From Ruminococcus flavefaciens (GTDB lineage: Bacteria > Bacillota > Clostridia > Oscillospirales > Ruminococcaceae): 18,021 nt of DNA. The DNA lies in the NCBI GenBank assembly GCA_002348905.1, contig DEBW01000155.1:4495-22515 (forward strand), in the 5' to 3' direction. The position numbers and the translations under genes were made by a program. The notes under the pieces were generated by a model. It saw only the letters and a program-made list of their open reading frames with translations. It searched no databases and was not told the origin of the DNA. Below, in pieces: positions 6,643 to 14,240 of this stretch; position 1 is the stretch's first letter, and every line of letters starts with the position of its first letter.

Positions 6643-7422
6643 ATGAAAGTTGTTCTTTTAGCAGGCGGCTACGGCACAAGAATATCAGAGGAATCTCAGT
6701 TCAAGCCGAAGCCGATGATCGAAATAGGCGGAAAGCCTATCATATGGCACATTATGAAGGGGTATTCCTACTACGGATTTAATGAGTTCGTTATATGTGC
6801 AGGATATAAGCAGCACGTTATAAAGGAATGGTTTGCAGATTATTTCCTCCATAACAGCGATATCACCTTTGATTTTACAAACGGCAGGAACGATATGATA
6901 ATCCATGACCAGCACTGCGAACCTTGGAAGGTGACTGTAGTTGATACAGGTCTCAATACCATGACAGGCGGCAGAATAAAGCGCATACAGCCTTATATCG
7001 GCAATGAGCCTTTCCTCATGACCTACGGCGACGGAGTTTGTGATGTTGATATCTCCAAGCTCGTTGAGTTCCATAAAAATAACGGCAAGATAGCTACTCT
7101 TACTGCTGTTATACAGGAACAGGCTAAGGGAGTTCTGGACGTAGGCGGAGATAATGCAGTACGTTCATTCCGTGAGAAAAGCGCTAATGACGGCGCTCTT
7201 ATCAATGCAGGATTCATGGTTCTTGAACCGGCTATATTCAACTACCTTGAGGACGACAGCACTGTTTTTGAGCAGAAGCCGCTCCGCAGCCTTGCTGAGC
7301 AGGGTGAGCTGATGTCATATACACATCACGGCTACTGGCAGTGCATGGATACAAAGAGAGAAATGGATACGCTTGAAAAGCTCTGGAATTCAGGCAAAGC
7401 TCCATGGAAAGTGTGGGATTGA
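6643..7422 (+). CDS. rfbF: Glucose-1-phosphate cytidylyltransferase
   Basis: 259 residues, the normal length of RfbF/DdhA. It makes CDP-glucose from CTP and glucose-1-phosphate (EC 2.7.7.33), the first step to CDP-6-deoxysugars. The nucleotide-binding loop LAGGYGTRISEES is followed by FKPKPMIEIGGKP and IWHIMKGYSYYGFNEF. YGDGVCDVD holds the metal-binding Asp, and the C-terminal HHGYWQCMDTKREMDTLE is typical of the family. AGAGGAG lies upstream of the ATG, and the gene follows the GT2 gene by four bases. It is followed after a single base by rfbG, its usual partner. Confidence 0.96.
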   Translation: MKVVLLAGGYGTRISEESQFKPKPMIEIGGKPIIWHIMKGYSYYGFNEFVICAGYKQHVIKEWFADYFLHNSDITFDFTNGRNDMIIHDQHCEPWKVTVVDTGLNTMTGGRIKRIQPYIGNEPFLMTYGDGVCDVDISKLVEFHKNNGKIATLTAVIQEQAKGVLDVGGDNAVRSFREKSANDGALINAGFMVLEPAIFNYLEDDSTVFEQKPLRSLAEQGELMSYTHHGYWQCMDTKREMDTLEKLWNSGKAPWKVWD

Positions 7423-7423
7423 T

Positions 7424-8479
7424 ATGTTTGATTTAAGTTTTTATAAAGGTAAAAAGGTACTCGTTACAGGTCATACCGGCTTCAAGGGAAGCTGGCTCTG
7501 CCGCATACTCGTTAATGCAGGCGCTGACCTTACAGGCTACAGCCTCGAAGCTCCGACAACTCCTGACCTCTTCTCTATAGCAGGTCTTGAAGGAAAGATG
7601 AAGAGCGTTATCGGAGATATCCGTGATTTTGACAAGCTGAAGGCTGTATTCGAGGAGACTCAGCCTGAGATAGTTCTTCACCTTGCTGCTCAGCCTATCG
7701 TAAGAGACAGCTACAAAGATCCGAGATATACCTATGAGACAAACGTTATGGGTACTGTAAATATCATGGAGTGTGTACGTCTTTTCCCTTGCGTAAAGAG
7801 TATGCTCAACGTGACTACAGACAAGGTATACAAGAATAATGAGTGGTGCTGGGGTTACCGTGAGGACGAGCCTCTTGACGGTTTCGATCCTTACTCAAAC
7901 AGCAAGAGCTGTTCTGAGCTTGTTACTCACAGCTACAAAAACAGCTTCTTCAATGACAGGGAGATAGCTATATCTACCGCAAGAGCCGGCAATGTTATCG
8001 GCGGCGGAGACTTCGCAAACGACAGAATAATCCCTGACTGTGTACGTGCTATGAAGGACGGCAGAGTTATCGGCGTAAGAAACCCTTACTCAACAAGACC
8101 TTATCAGCACGTTCTTGAACCTCTTTTCGTTTACCTCATGATAGCTGCAAAGCAGTACGAAGATGCTTCTTATGCAGGCTACTACAACGTAGGTCCTGAC
8201 GAGTGCGACTGCGTTACAACAGGCGAGCTTGTTGACCTTTTCTGCAAACACTGGGGCAGTGAAGCTTCATGGGAGAATCAGGCTGAAAAGAACGCTCCTC
8301 ACGAGGCTAATTTCCTTAAACTCGATTGCAGCAAGATCAAGAGCGTTTTCGGCTGGAAACCTACATGGCATATTGATGAGTGCGTTGAGATGACTTGCAG
8401 ATTCAGCAGGATATGGCTCGAAAACGGCAATATCCCTGAGGAAATGGACAAGGAAATCAAAGCTTTCATCGGAGAATAA
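7424..8479 (+). CDS. rfbG: CDP-glucose 4,6-dehydratase
   Basis: 351 residues. Short-chain dehydrogenase/reductase-type enzyme with bound NAD, converting CDP-glucose to CDP-4-keto-6-deoxyglucose (EC 4.2.1.45). TGHTGFKGSWL (15-25) is the RfbG form of the GxxGxxG motif. The active-site pair is Y157 and K161 in DPYSNSKSC, with NVTTDKVY holding the Thr-Asp-Lys catalytic segment. RPYQHVLEPL is also a family signature. The frame is open from 7373, but the ATG at 7424 gives the standard N-terminus and begins one base after the rfbF stop. The product would feed the unusual dehydrogenase-aldolase pair downstream, since no ddhC or known 4-ketoreductase follows. Confidence 0.96.
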   Translation: MFDLSFYKGKKVLVTGHTGFKGSWLCRILVNAGADLTGYSLEAPTTPDLFSIAGLEGKMKSVIGDIRDFDKLKAVFEETQPEIVLHLAAQPIVRDSYKDPRYTYETNVMGTVNIMECVRLFPCVKSMLNVTTDKVYKNNEWCWGYREDEPLDGFDPYSNSKSCSELVTHSYKNSFFNDREIAISTARAGNVIGGGDFANDRIIPDCVRAMKDGRVIGVRNPYSTRPYQHVLEPLFVYLMIAAKQYEDASYAGYYNVGPDECDCVTTGELVDLFCKHWGSEASWENQAEKNAPHEANFLKLDCSKIKSVFGWKPTWHIDECVEMTCRFSRIWLENGNIPEEMDKEIKAFIGE

Positions 8480-8482
8480 TAA

Positions 8483-9397
8483 ATGAAATTACTTGTTACA
8501 GGCGCTTTTGCGTGGAAAAAAGAGTATATGGATATCCTTGTTGATATGGGCATCGAGGTGGTATACTCCGAGCGTGAGGACTCTGAGCTTAGTCAGGAGG
8601 CAAAAACTGCTGATGCTGTTATATGCAACTGGCTGTTCGTTCATCACGATATAGACGATTTCAAAAATCTGAAATATATCCAACTTCTCAGCGCAGGTCT
8701 TGACAGAATACCGCTTGACCGCATAAATGAGCGTGGTATCACAGTAAGGAATGCTCGTGGAGTTTACAGTATCCCAATGGCTGAATTTGCTGTTTCCGGC
8801 GTACTTGAACTCATGAAGCACAAGGCATTTTTCTGCGGCAACCAAAAGGCTCATATATGGGAGAAAAAGCGTGACCTTGACGAGCTTTTCGGCAAGAACG
8901 TACTCATTGTCGGATGCGGAAGCGTCGGAAATGAGACTGCAAAGAGATTTTCTGCCTTTACCGATGAGGTCTACGGCGTTGACCTCTATCCGCCGAAGGA
9001 GTTCAGCTACTATAAGGATATACGTCCGCTGAGTGAGCTTGACGATATGCTTGAAAAAGCTGATGTCGCAGTTCTTACACTGCCACTTACAAACGAGACT
9101 TTCCACCTTTTCGACAGGGAAAGAATGCTCTCGATGAAGAAAGGCGCTGTTCTTGTGAATATCGCAAGAGGAAGCGTTATCGACGAAAAGGCTGTTCCGG
9201 AGGTAATGTCGCATCTTGGCGGTCTTGTAGCTGATACCTTTGAAAAAGAACCGCTTCCGGCAGATTCACCTCTCTGGGAGCTTGAAAACGCTGTAATAAC
9301 TCCACATAACTCCTTTGCTTCAAACGCAAATCAGGAGCGTATGTGGGATGTATGTTTAAAAAATATAACTGAATATCTTAAACCGGAGAACTGCTGA
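8483..9397 (+). CDS. D-isomer-specific 2-hydroxyacid dehydrogenase
   Basis: 304 residues. NAD(P)-dependent reduction of a 2-oxoacid to a D-2-hydroxyacid, or the reverse. A catalytic domain at about 1-95 and 275-304 surrounds a Rossmann domain with VGCGSVG (143-149). The catalytic triad of the family is visible: R229 in NIARGSVID, E256 in DTFEKEPLP and H275 in ITPHNSF. The segment NARGVYSIPMAEFAVSGVLELM is typical of the hinge helix. The substrate is unknown. It sits three bases after rfbG and before an aldolase, so it may act on a 2-oxoacid made in this pathway rather than in central metabolism. Its stop overlaps the start of the acyltransferase relic (TGATG). Confidence 0.92.
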   Translation: MKLLVTGAFAWKKEYMDILVDMGIEVVYSEREDSELSQEAKTADAVICNWLFVHHDIDDFKNLKYIQLLSAGLDRIPLDRINERGITVRNARGVYSIPMAEFAVSGVLELMKHKAFFCGNQKAHIWEKKRDLDELFGKNVLIVGCGSVGNETAKRFSAFTDEVYGVDLYPPKEFSYYKDIRPLSELDDMLEKADVAVLTLPLTNETFHLFDRERMLSMKKGAVLVNIARGSVIDEKAVPEVMSHLGGLVADTFEKEPLPADSPLWELENAVITPHNSFASNANQERMWDVCLKNITEYLKPENC

Positions 9398-9521
9398 TGA
9401 GTTCAAAAAGAATAGAATGGCTTGATATAGCTAAGGGACTGGCACTCTCTGAATTAGCGGTCTTGAACATACATTTGTTTTAATGATGTTGTTCCTGACC
9501 GTAGCATTTTTCATTGTATAA
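9397..9521 (+). pseudogene. Internally deleted acyltransferase 3 relic
   Basis: An ATG overlapping the dehydrogenase stop opens a frame reading MSSKRIEWLDIAKGLAL, which matches the conserved N-terminus of OafA/YiaH-type acyltransferases (R-x-E-W-L-D-I-A-K-G). Similarity ends there and the frame stops at 9481-9483. In another frame, from about 9453 to the stop at 9519-9521, the sequence reads a hydrophobic end, EHTFVLMMLFLTVAFFIV, which looks like the last membrane helix of the same kind of protein. The simplest reading is a deletion of about 300 codons, with the junction near 9445-9455. The remnant is not a copy of the intact acyltransferase at 10588, whose N-terminus differs. Confidence 0.65.
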
Positions 9522-9522
9522 T
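9495..9522 (+). promoter_or_regulatory. Possible weak internal promoter before the aldolase gene
   Basis: CTGACC (9495-9500), a 16-base spacer and a perfect TATAAT (9517-9522) lie 33 bases upstream of the aldolase start, inside the acyltransferase relic. The -35 box matches the consensus at four of six bases. It could have been recruited or exposed by the deletion, but chance is not excluded. Confidence 0.35.
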
Positions 9523-9554
9523 TGTTATGACAAAAAAGAAAGGTGATATGGTAA

Positions 9555-10598
9555 ATGTTCAGTAATGTAAAGATTCTTGACTGTACGCTTCGTGACGGTG
9601 GACTTGGTCTTGAGGATGCCTATAAAAACGGTATTTCTGATACTCGTTTTGAGCTTGATGATTACTACAAGCTTATAGAACATCTCAGAGATTCAAAAGC
9701 TGATATAGTTGAGCTTGGTTCAATAGAGATAACCGAGGATGACAGAACAGGTTTCGGTATCTACCGTGATGTTGAGAGTATTTCAAAGCTTATACCCGAT
9801 AATGCAAATGACGGACAGTTATTTGTCGGCTTGTTCAGAGGCCCTGATACTCCGGTTGAGGATATACCTGAATGGCGTGAAGGACTTGTAAAAGGTCTGA
9901 GAGTTATAATACGCTACTCTGAATTGCAGAAGTCTCTTGATTTCTGTGCAGCTCTCGCAAGCAAGGGATACAATGTATTTGTACAGCCTATGCTGACCAT
10001 GCGCTATACTGACGAGGAGCTTATTCAGATAATCGAGGCTTCAAACAAGATGAAGGCTTATGCTCTCTACTTTGTTGACAGCTACGGATATATGGAACAG
10101 GAAGACGTAACACGCCTTTATGAGTTCTATAACAAAAGACTTGATCCTTCTATCCGTATAGGCTTCCATTCTCATAATAACATGAATATGGCTTATGCGA
10201 ATGTAAAGCATTTCATGGAGATAGCTGACGGACGTGAGATAATCGCCGATTCATGCATAACCGGTATGGGACAGGGCGCAGGAAATCTCCAGACAGAGAT
10301 AATATCCTTCGTTCTCAATGAAAATGGCAGATACGATTATTCTGAGGTACTCAATGCCTGCGAGATAATCGAGAAATACACAGACATGAATGCATGGGGA
10401 TACTCCGTAACAAGACTTCTCCCTGCACTTTACAAGTCAGCATACAAGTACAGTATCGTCATGAGAAATAAGTATAAGCTCAGCTATGCGAAGATAAACC
10501 AGCTTATGCAGAAAATGACAAAAGAGATGCGCCTTAGATATACTCCTGAGTATCTTGAACAGCTCTTTGAAATGTGTGGTGTAGAGATTGGCAAGTGA
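9555..10598 (+). CDS. DRE-TIM (HMGL-like) metal-dependent aldolase
   Basis: 347 residues. TIM-barrel enzyme of the family that includes 4-hydroxy-2-oxovalerate aldolase (DmpG) and HMG-CoA lyase, which make or break C-C bonds using a divalent metal and an enolate. Residues 7-16 (ILDCTLRDGG) give the DRE-type strand with D14 as metal ligand and R13 for the oxyanion. H205 and H207 in GFHSHNN are the other metal ligands. GMGQGAGN (237-244) is the family glycine loop. DmpG has a catalytic His three residues after the metal Asp (DGxH); here that position is Leu, so the acid/base residue differs. No acylating aldehyde dehydrogenase partner is nearby. Position between RfbG, a 2-hydroxyacid dehydrogenase and sugar-transfer genes suggests it acts in building an unusual sugar. 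The reaction is not known. Confidence 0.88.
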   Translation: MFSNVKILDCTLRDGGLGLEDAYKNGISDTRFELDDYYKLIEHLRDSKADIVELGSIEITEDDRTGFGIYRDVESISKLIPDNANDGQLFVGLFRGPDTPVEDIPEWREGLVKGLRVIIRYSELQKSLDFCAALASKGYNVFVQPMLTMRYTDEELIQIIEASNKMKAYALYFVDSYGYMEQEDVTRLYEFYNKRLDPSIRIGFHSHNNMNMAYANVKHFMEIADGREIIADSCITGMGQGAGNLQTEIISFVLNENGRYDYSEVLNACEIIEKYTDMNAWGYSVTRLLPALYKSAYKYSIVMRNKYKLSYAKINQLMQKMTKEMRLRYTPEYLEQLFEMCGVEIGK

Positions 10599-11658
10599 GA
10601 ATAAAAAAGTCCGCAGTTCAAATATCGAACTTATGCGTATAATATGTATACTAATGATTATCAGCGGACATTATTACACTCATGGTGTAAAATATGAATC
10701 AGCACCGCTTGTAAATGATATTTTTCTTAAAATATTCGGCGGTTTCTCAAAGATGAGCGTTAACTGCTTTGTACTGATAACCGGATATTTCGGTGCTAAT
10801 CTTAAAACCAAGCGTGTACTTCCGCTTATCAAAGACCGCTGGTTTTATTCAGTGCTTGTTTCGGGAGTTCTCGCTGCACTGGGAGCTGTATCTGTTACGC
10901 CGAGATTCCTGCTTCAGACTGCACTGCCGCTTACGATGTGCAAGCACAATTACATTACGACATTCGTTGTATTGTATTTCTTTGTGCCGTATATAAATAT
11001 ACTTCTTGAAAAACTCTCAAAAAAGCAGTTCCTGACGCTTCTGTTATTTGAAACGATATTCTTTTCATTTATATCAACTGCGGTAAGAGATTTTTCAATT
11101 GATATGTATTCCTACATATTATGGATGTGCTTCCTCTATCAGATAGGATATTACCTGCATCAGTACAAGCCGGCTGTACCATGGAAGGTAGTTATGCCTG
11201 CTTCATTCGTACTTCTTTGGGTATGTACTATATTCGTTGAACCTCTTGCTCATATTAATGAAAAGATGTATTTTGCCAATAAACCAAATAGTATCGTACT
11301 TCTTTTTGCAAGTGTTTCATGGTTCGGATTCTTTGCTGATCTGAAAATGAAGCATATTCCTTTGATAAACTGGCTTTCAGGTTCAACTTTCGCAGTTTAC
11401 ATAATCCACGATGATCCTTATATGCGTGAGTTTATATGGACGAAAGTTTTTCATTGCTCAAAATATCTGAACAGCAATTATATGATACTGCATTTTTTTG
11501 CTTCTGTTTTAATTATTTATGTTGTATGCATAGCTGTCGACAAGGTATACAGACTCACTCTTTCAAAGCCTTTGCAGAAATTGTGGGATATCATCACAGG
11601 CTTTGCTGAAAAAACGTTCAATAAGATGTTCGGCAGAATGATAAGCAATATTTCCTGA
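10588..11658 (+). CDS. Acyltransferase 3 family membrane protein
   Basis: 356 residues with about ten membrane helices. Family members move acetyl or other acyl groups across the membrane onto surface glycans. The N-terminal SSNIELMRIICILMIISGHY holds the R-x10-H pair (R17, H28) known to be needed in this family. The start is TTG at 10588, overlapping the aldolase stop by 11 bases. The next in-frame ATG (10633) would remove the conserved segment, so TTG is preferred even though the ribosome site is weak. It probably O-acylates a sugar of the repeat unit; the acyl group is unknown. It may have taken over from the deleted acyltransferase upstream, which is inference. Confidence 0.88.
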   Translation: MASENKKVRSSNIELMRIICILMIISGHYYTHGVKYESAPLVNDIFLKIFGGFSKMSVNCFVLITGYFGANLKTKRVLPLIKDRWFYSVLVSGVLAALGAVSVTPRFLLQTALPLTMCKHNYITTFVVLYFFVPYINILLEKLSKKQFLTLLLFETIFFSFISTAVRDFSIDMYSYILWMCFLYQIGYYLHQYKPAVPWKVVMPASFVLLWVCTIFVEPLAHINEKMYFANKPNSIVLLFASVSWFGFFADLKMKHIPLINWLSGSTFAVYIIHDDPYMREFIWTKVFHCSKYLNSNYMILHFFASVLIIYVVCIAVDKVYRLTLSKPLQKLWDIITGFAEKTFNKMFGRMISNIS

Positions 11659-11679
11659 TATTATTAAGGAGGTCAATCA

Positions 11680-12606
11680 TTGAATATTTCATTTGTTTCA
11701 AGTGAAAAATTTTTAGTCGGTGCAAGAGTTATGCTTGTCTCATTTTTAGAGAACAATAAATTTGAGAAGCATAATATCTACTGGCTCTATACAGATGTAA
11801 ACCAGAAAGCGATAGATGAATTCTGCGGATTTTTCGAGAAAAGATACGGTCAGAAGGTAACTCCTTTCAGAATGACAGACGAAATGATGAAAGGGTTTTA
11901 TACTGACAAGACATTCGGTGTTGCAGCTTTTCATAAGCTTTTTGTTTTCAGGCATCTTGATACTCCGGGCGGAAGGATACTCAGCCTTGATGCCGATGCT
12001 GTTGTAAACGGTTCACTGAAGGACTTCTACTATCAGGAAATGGGCGAAAACTGTATAGCTTCTTCTCCTGACCTTTACATCCGTGAGACAGACGATGATT
12101 ATATCACAGATACTCTCGGTCTGCCGAAAGACCATACTTATATCAACCTCGGAAATACCCTTTTCAACCTTGACAAGTACCTTCCGGCAGTATCTACGGA
12201 GGTATGCGCTGAGTATGTAAAGAATAATCCTGAGAAACTCAGATATGTTGCTCAGGACGTACTTAATGTCATGCTGAAAGACCGTATCAAGGTATGCGAT
12301 GTGTACAAGTACAATTTGCAGATATTCAGCGAAATGAACATGAAGCACAGCAGATTCTACCTTAAAAATGACGACAGAGGCATCAAGGTAAGAAATGCAC
12401 TTAAAAACGATCCCGTCATCGTACATTACGTAAGAAAGGCTAAACCGTGGGATACAAACTATATATTCGGCGACAGACGCTTCTTCAAGAAGTACGAGAT
12501 AATCGCTTACGGACGTGGATATGTAATGAAGAAAGAGCTGAAAAGATGCTGGTACTTCATTGAAAAACTGGCTAAGAAAGGATTAAAAATCATAGGTAAA
12601 CACTGA
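11680..12606 (+). CDS. Family 8 glycosyltransferase
   Basis: 308 residues. A retaining GT-A enzyme; relatives transfer glucose or galactose from UDP-sugars to lipopolysaccharide or teichoic-type glycans. Visible signatures are LSLDADAVVNGSL with the metal-binding D104 and D106, YINLGNTLFNLDKY, VAQDVLNVML (the DQD-x-LN segment, with Ala for the first Asp), and IVHYVRKAKPW near 246-256, which is the usual H-Y-x-KPW motif. A basic C-terminal tail likely touches the membrane. The start is TTG, chosen with confidence because AAGGAGG lies seven bases upstream. The nearby galE would allow a UDP-galactose donor, but the donor cannot be fixed from sequence. Confidence 0.92.
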   Translation: MNISFVSSEKFLVGARVMLVSFLENNKFEKHNIYWLYTDVNQKAIDEFCGFFEKRYGQKVTPFRMTDEMMKGFYTDKTFGVAAFHKLFVFRHLDTPGGRILSLDADAVVNGSLKDFYYQEMGENCIASSPDLYIRETDDDYITDTLGLPKDHTYINLGNTLFNLDKYLPAVSTEVCAEYVKNNPEKLRYVAQDVLNVMLKDRIKVCDVYKYNLQIFSEMNMKHSRFYLKNDDRGIKVRNALKNDPVIVHYVRKAKPWDTNYIFGDRRFFKKYEIIAYGRGYVMKKELKRCWYFIEKLAKKGLKIIGKH

Positions 12607-12608
12607 CC

Positions 12609-14198
12609 ATGAAGATGAATAGAACTCAGAATGCTGTAAGAAATATCATCACCGGATCTGTACTCAAACTTTATCAGATACTTGTTCCGTTTGCAATGCG
12701 AACAATAATGATATACGTTCTCGGTGTAGAATATCTCGGACTTAACAGCCTTTTTACATCAGTACTGCAAGTGCTTAATCTTGCTGAGCTTGGCGTAGGT
12801 TCTGCAATGACATTCGCAATGTACAAGCCGATAGTAGAAAATGATAAAAAGAGCATAAATGCGCTCATGAACCTCTATAAGACATACTACAGAGTAATAG
12901 GCGGTATAGTGCTTCTTGGCGGATGCGCTGTGATACCGTTCCTGCCAAAGCTCATAAAAGACGATATCCCACCGGATATGAATCTGTATGTACTGTATTT
13001 CATGAACCTCTTTGCAACTGTTCTTTCGTACTGGCTTTTTGCTTACAGAAACAGTATCTTACAGGCACATCAGAGACTTGATGTCGTAAACAAAGTAACT
13101 CTCATTACTGAGACTATAAAGTATGTATTACAGATATCAACACTGTTTATTTTCAAGAACTACTACATCTATGTGCTGATACTCCTGTTTACACAGATGC
13201 TTACAAATGTAATGACAGCTTATATGTCAAAGAAGCATTTCCCTGACTATAAGCCTGAGGGAAAGATAGATCCTGAAATAAAGCAGGGTATCGACAAAAA
13301 GATAAAAGACCTGTTTACTGCAAAACTCGGCGGAGTTATCGTTAACTCAGCTGATACCATAGTTATATCTTCTTTCCTTGGTCTTGCTATGGTCGGAATA
13401 TATCAGAACTATTACTTTGTAATCTCTGCTGTAATGGGATTCATAACGATAATATTCAACTCCTGTATCGCAGGTATAGGAAACAGTCTTATCGTGGAAA
13501 GCAAGGAAAAGAACTATACCGACCTTAAAAAGCTTACATTCATAATAGTATTCATAACAGCAGTATGCTCAGCCTGCTTTATCAGTATGTTCCAGCCATT
13601 CATTACTGCATGGGTAGGAAAGAAACTTCTTCTTCCGTTCCCTGTAGTATGCTGTCTTGTACTCTACTTTATCGTTTACGAGTTCAATGCTCTTTTCAAC
13701 GTATTCAAGGATGCTGCCGGTATGTGGCATGAGGACAGATTCAGACCTCTTGTTACAGCCTGCTCAAACCTTACAATGAATCTTTTGACTGTAAAATTCC
13801 TCGGTCTTTACGGTGTAGTCCTTTCAACGGTAGTTGCTTTCCTGTTTATAGGCATTCCGTGGATACTTAACAATATCTTTAAAACTATCTTTGACAGAAA
13901 GGATTTCAAGGAATACGTATTTCTTGTACTCGGCTATTTCTTTGAGGTGATCGCAATAGCTGCGCTGACTTATCTGCCTTGCTATTATATACCGCTCAAG
14001 GGAATACCGGCTGTTATCGTGAGACTTGTTGTCTGCATCATAGTTGCTCCGTCATTGTTTTTCGCTGTTAACTTTAGAAAGATCGAAATGCTTTATCTTA
14101 TCGAAATGATAAATAAATTCTCAAAGTCAAAGTTCCTGAAAATAGGCTTTGTTAAGAATTTCTACGATAAGAGAAGTGCAGAATTAAAACAGAACTGA
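12609..14198 (+). CDS. wzx: Wzx-like polysaccharide flippase
   Basis: 529 residues with about 12-14 membrane helices, of the MATE/MVF-like polysaccharide transporter family. It flips the lipid-linked repeat unit to the outer leaflet for the polymerase. The N-terminal stretch (RNIITGSVLKLYQILVPFAM, then LGVEYLGLNSLF, then LNLAELGVGSAM) is characteristic of Firmicute O-unit or capsule flippases. The length is at the upper end of the usual range because of a charged C-terminus. It starts two bases after the GT8 stop. An in-frame ATG two codons later is an alternative start, and neither has a strong ribosome site, so coupling to GT8 translation is likely. Confidence 0.93.
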   Translation: MKMNRTQNAVRNIITGSVLKLYQILVPFAMRTIMIYVLGVEYLGLNSLFTSVLQVLNLAELGVGSAMTFAMYKPIVENDKKSINALMNLYKTYYRVIGGIVLLGGCAVIPFLPKLIKDDIPPDMNLYVLYFMNLFATVLSYWLFAYRNSILQAHQRLDVVNKVTLITETIKYVLQISTLFIFKNYYIYVLILLFTQMLTNVMTAYMSKKHFPDYKPEGKIDPEIKQGIDKKIKDLFTAKLGGVIVNSADTIVISSFLGLAMVGIYQNYYFVISAVMGFITIIFNSCIAGIGNSLIVESKEKNYTDLKKLTFIIVFITAVCSACFISMFQPFITAWVGKKLLLPFPVVCCLVLYFIVYEFNALFNVFKDAAGMWHEDRFRPLVTACSNLTMNLLTVKFLGLYGVVLSTVVAFLFIGIPWILNNIFKTIFDRKDFKEYVFLVLGYFFEVIAIAALTYLPCYYIPLKGIPAVIVRLVVCIIVAPSLFFAVNFRKIEMLYLIEMINKFSKSKFLKIGFVKNFYDKRSAELKQN

Positions 14199-14240
14199 TA
14201 AAAATTTAGCTCTGATTGTCAATAATTGAGGTTTAAGAAT

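Noticed and set aside
7373..7423. Start of rfbG at 7373, overlapping rfbF
   Set aside because: The ATG at 7424 gives the standard RfbG N-terminus; the extension is simply the rfbF end read in another frame.
8489..9214. Long open frame (241 codons) on the minus strand
   Set aside because: It lies fully opposite the 2-hydroxyacid dehydrogenase gene, which has all family motifs. The antisense translation shows no recognisable domain.
12013..12426. Minus-strand open frame of 137 codons
   Set aside because: Antisense to the GT8 gene, whose DxD, AQDVLN and HY-KPW motifs are on the plus strand.
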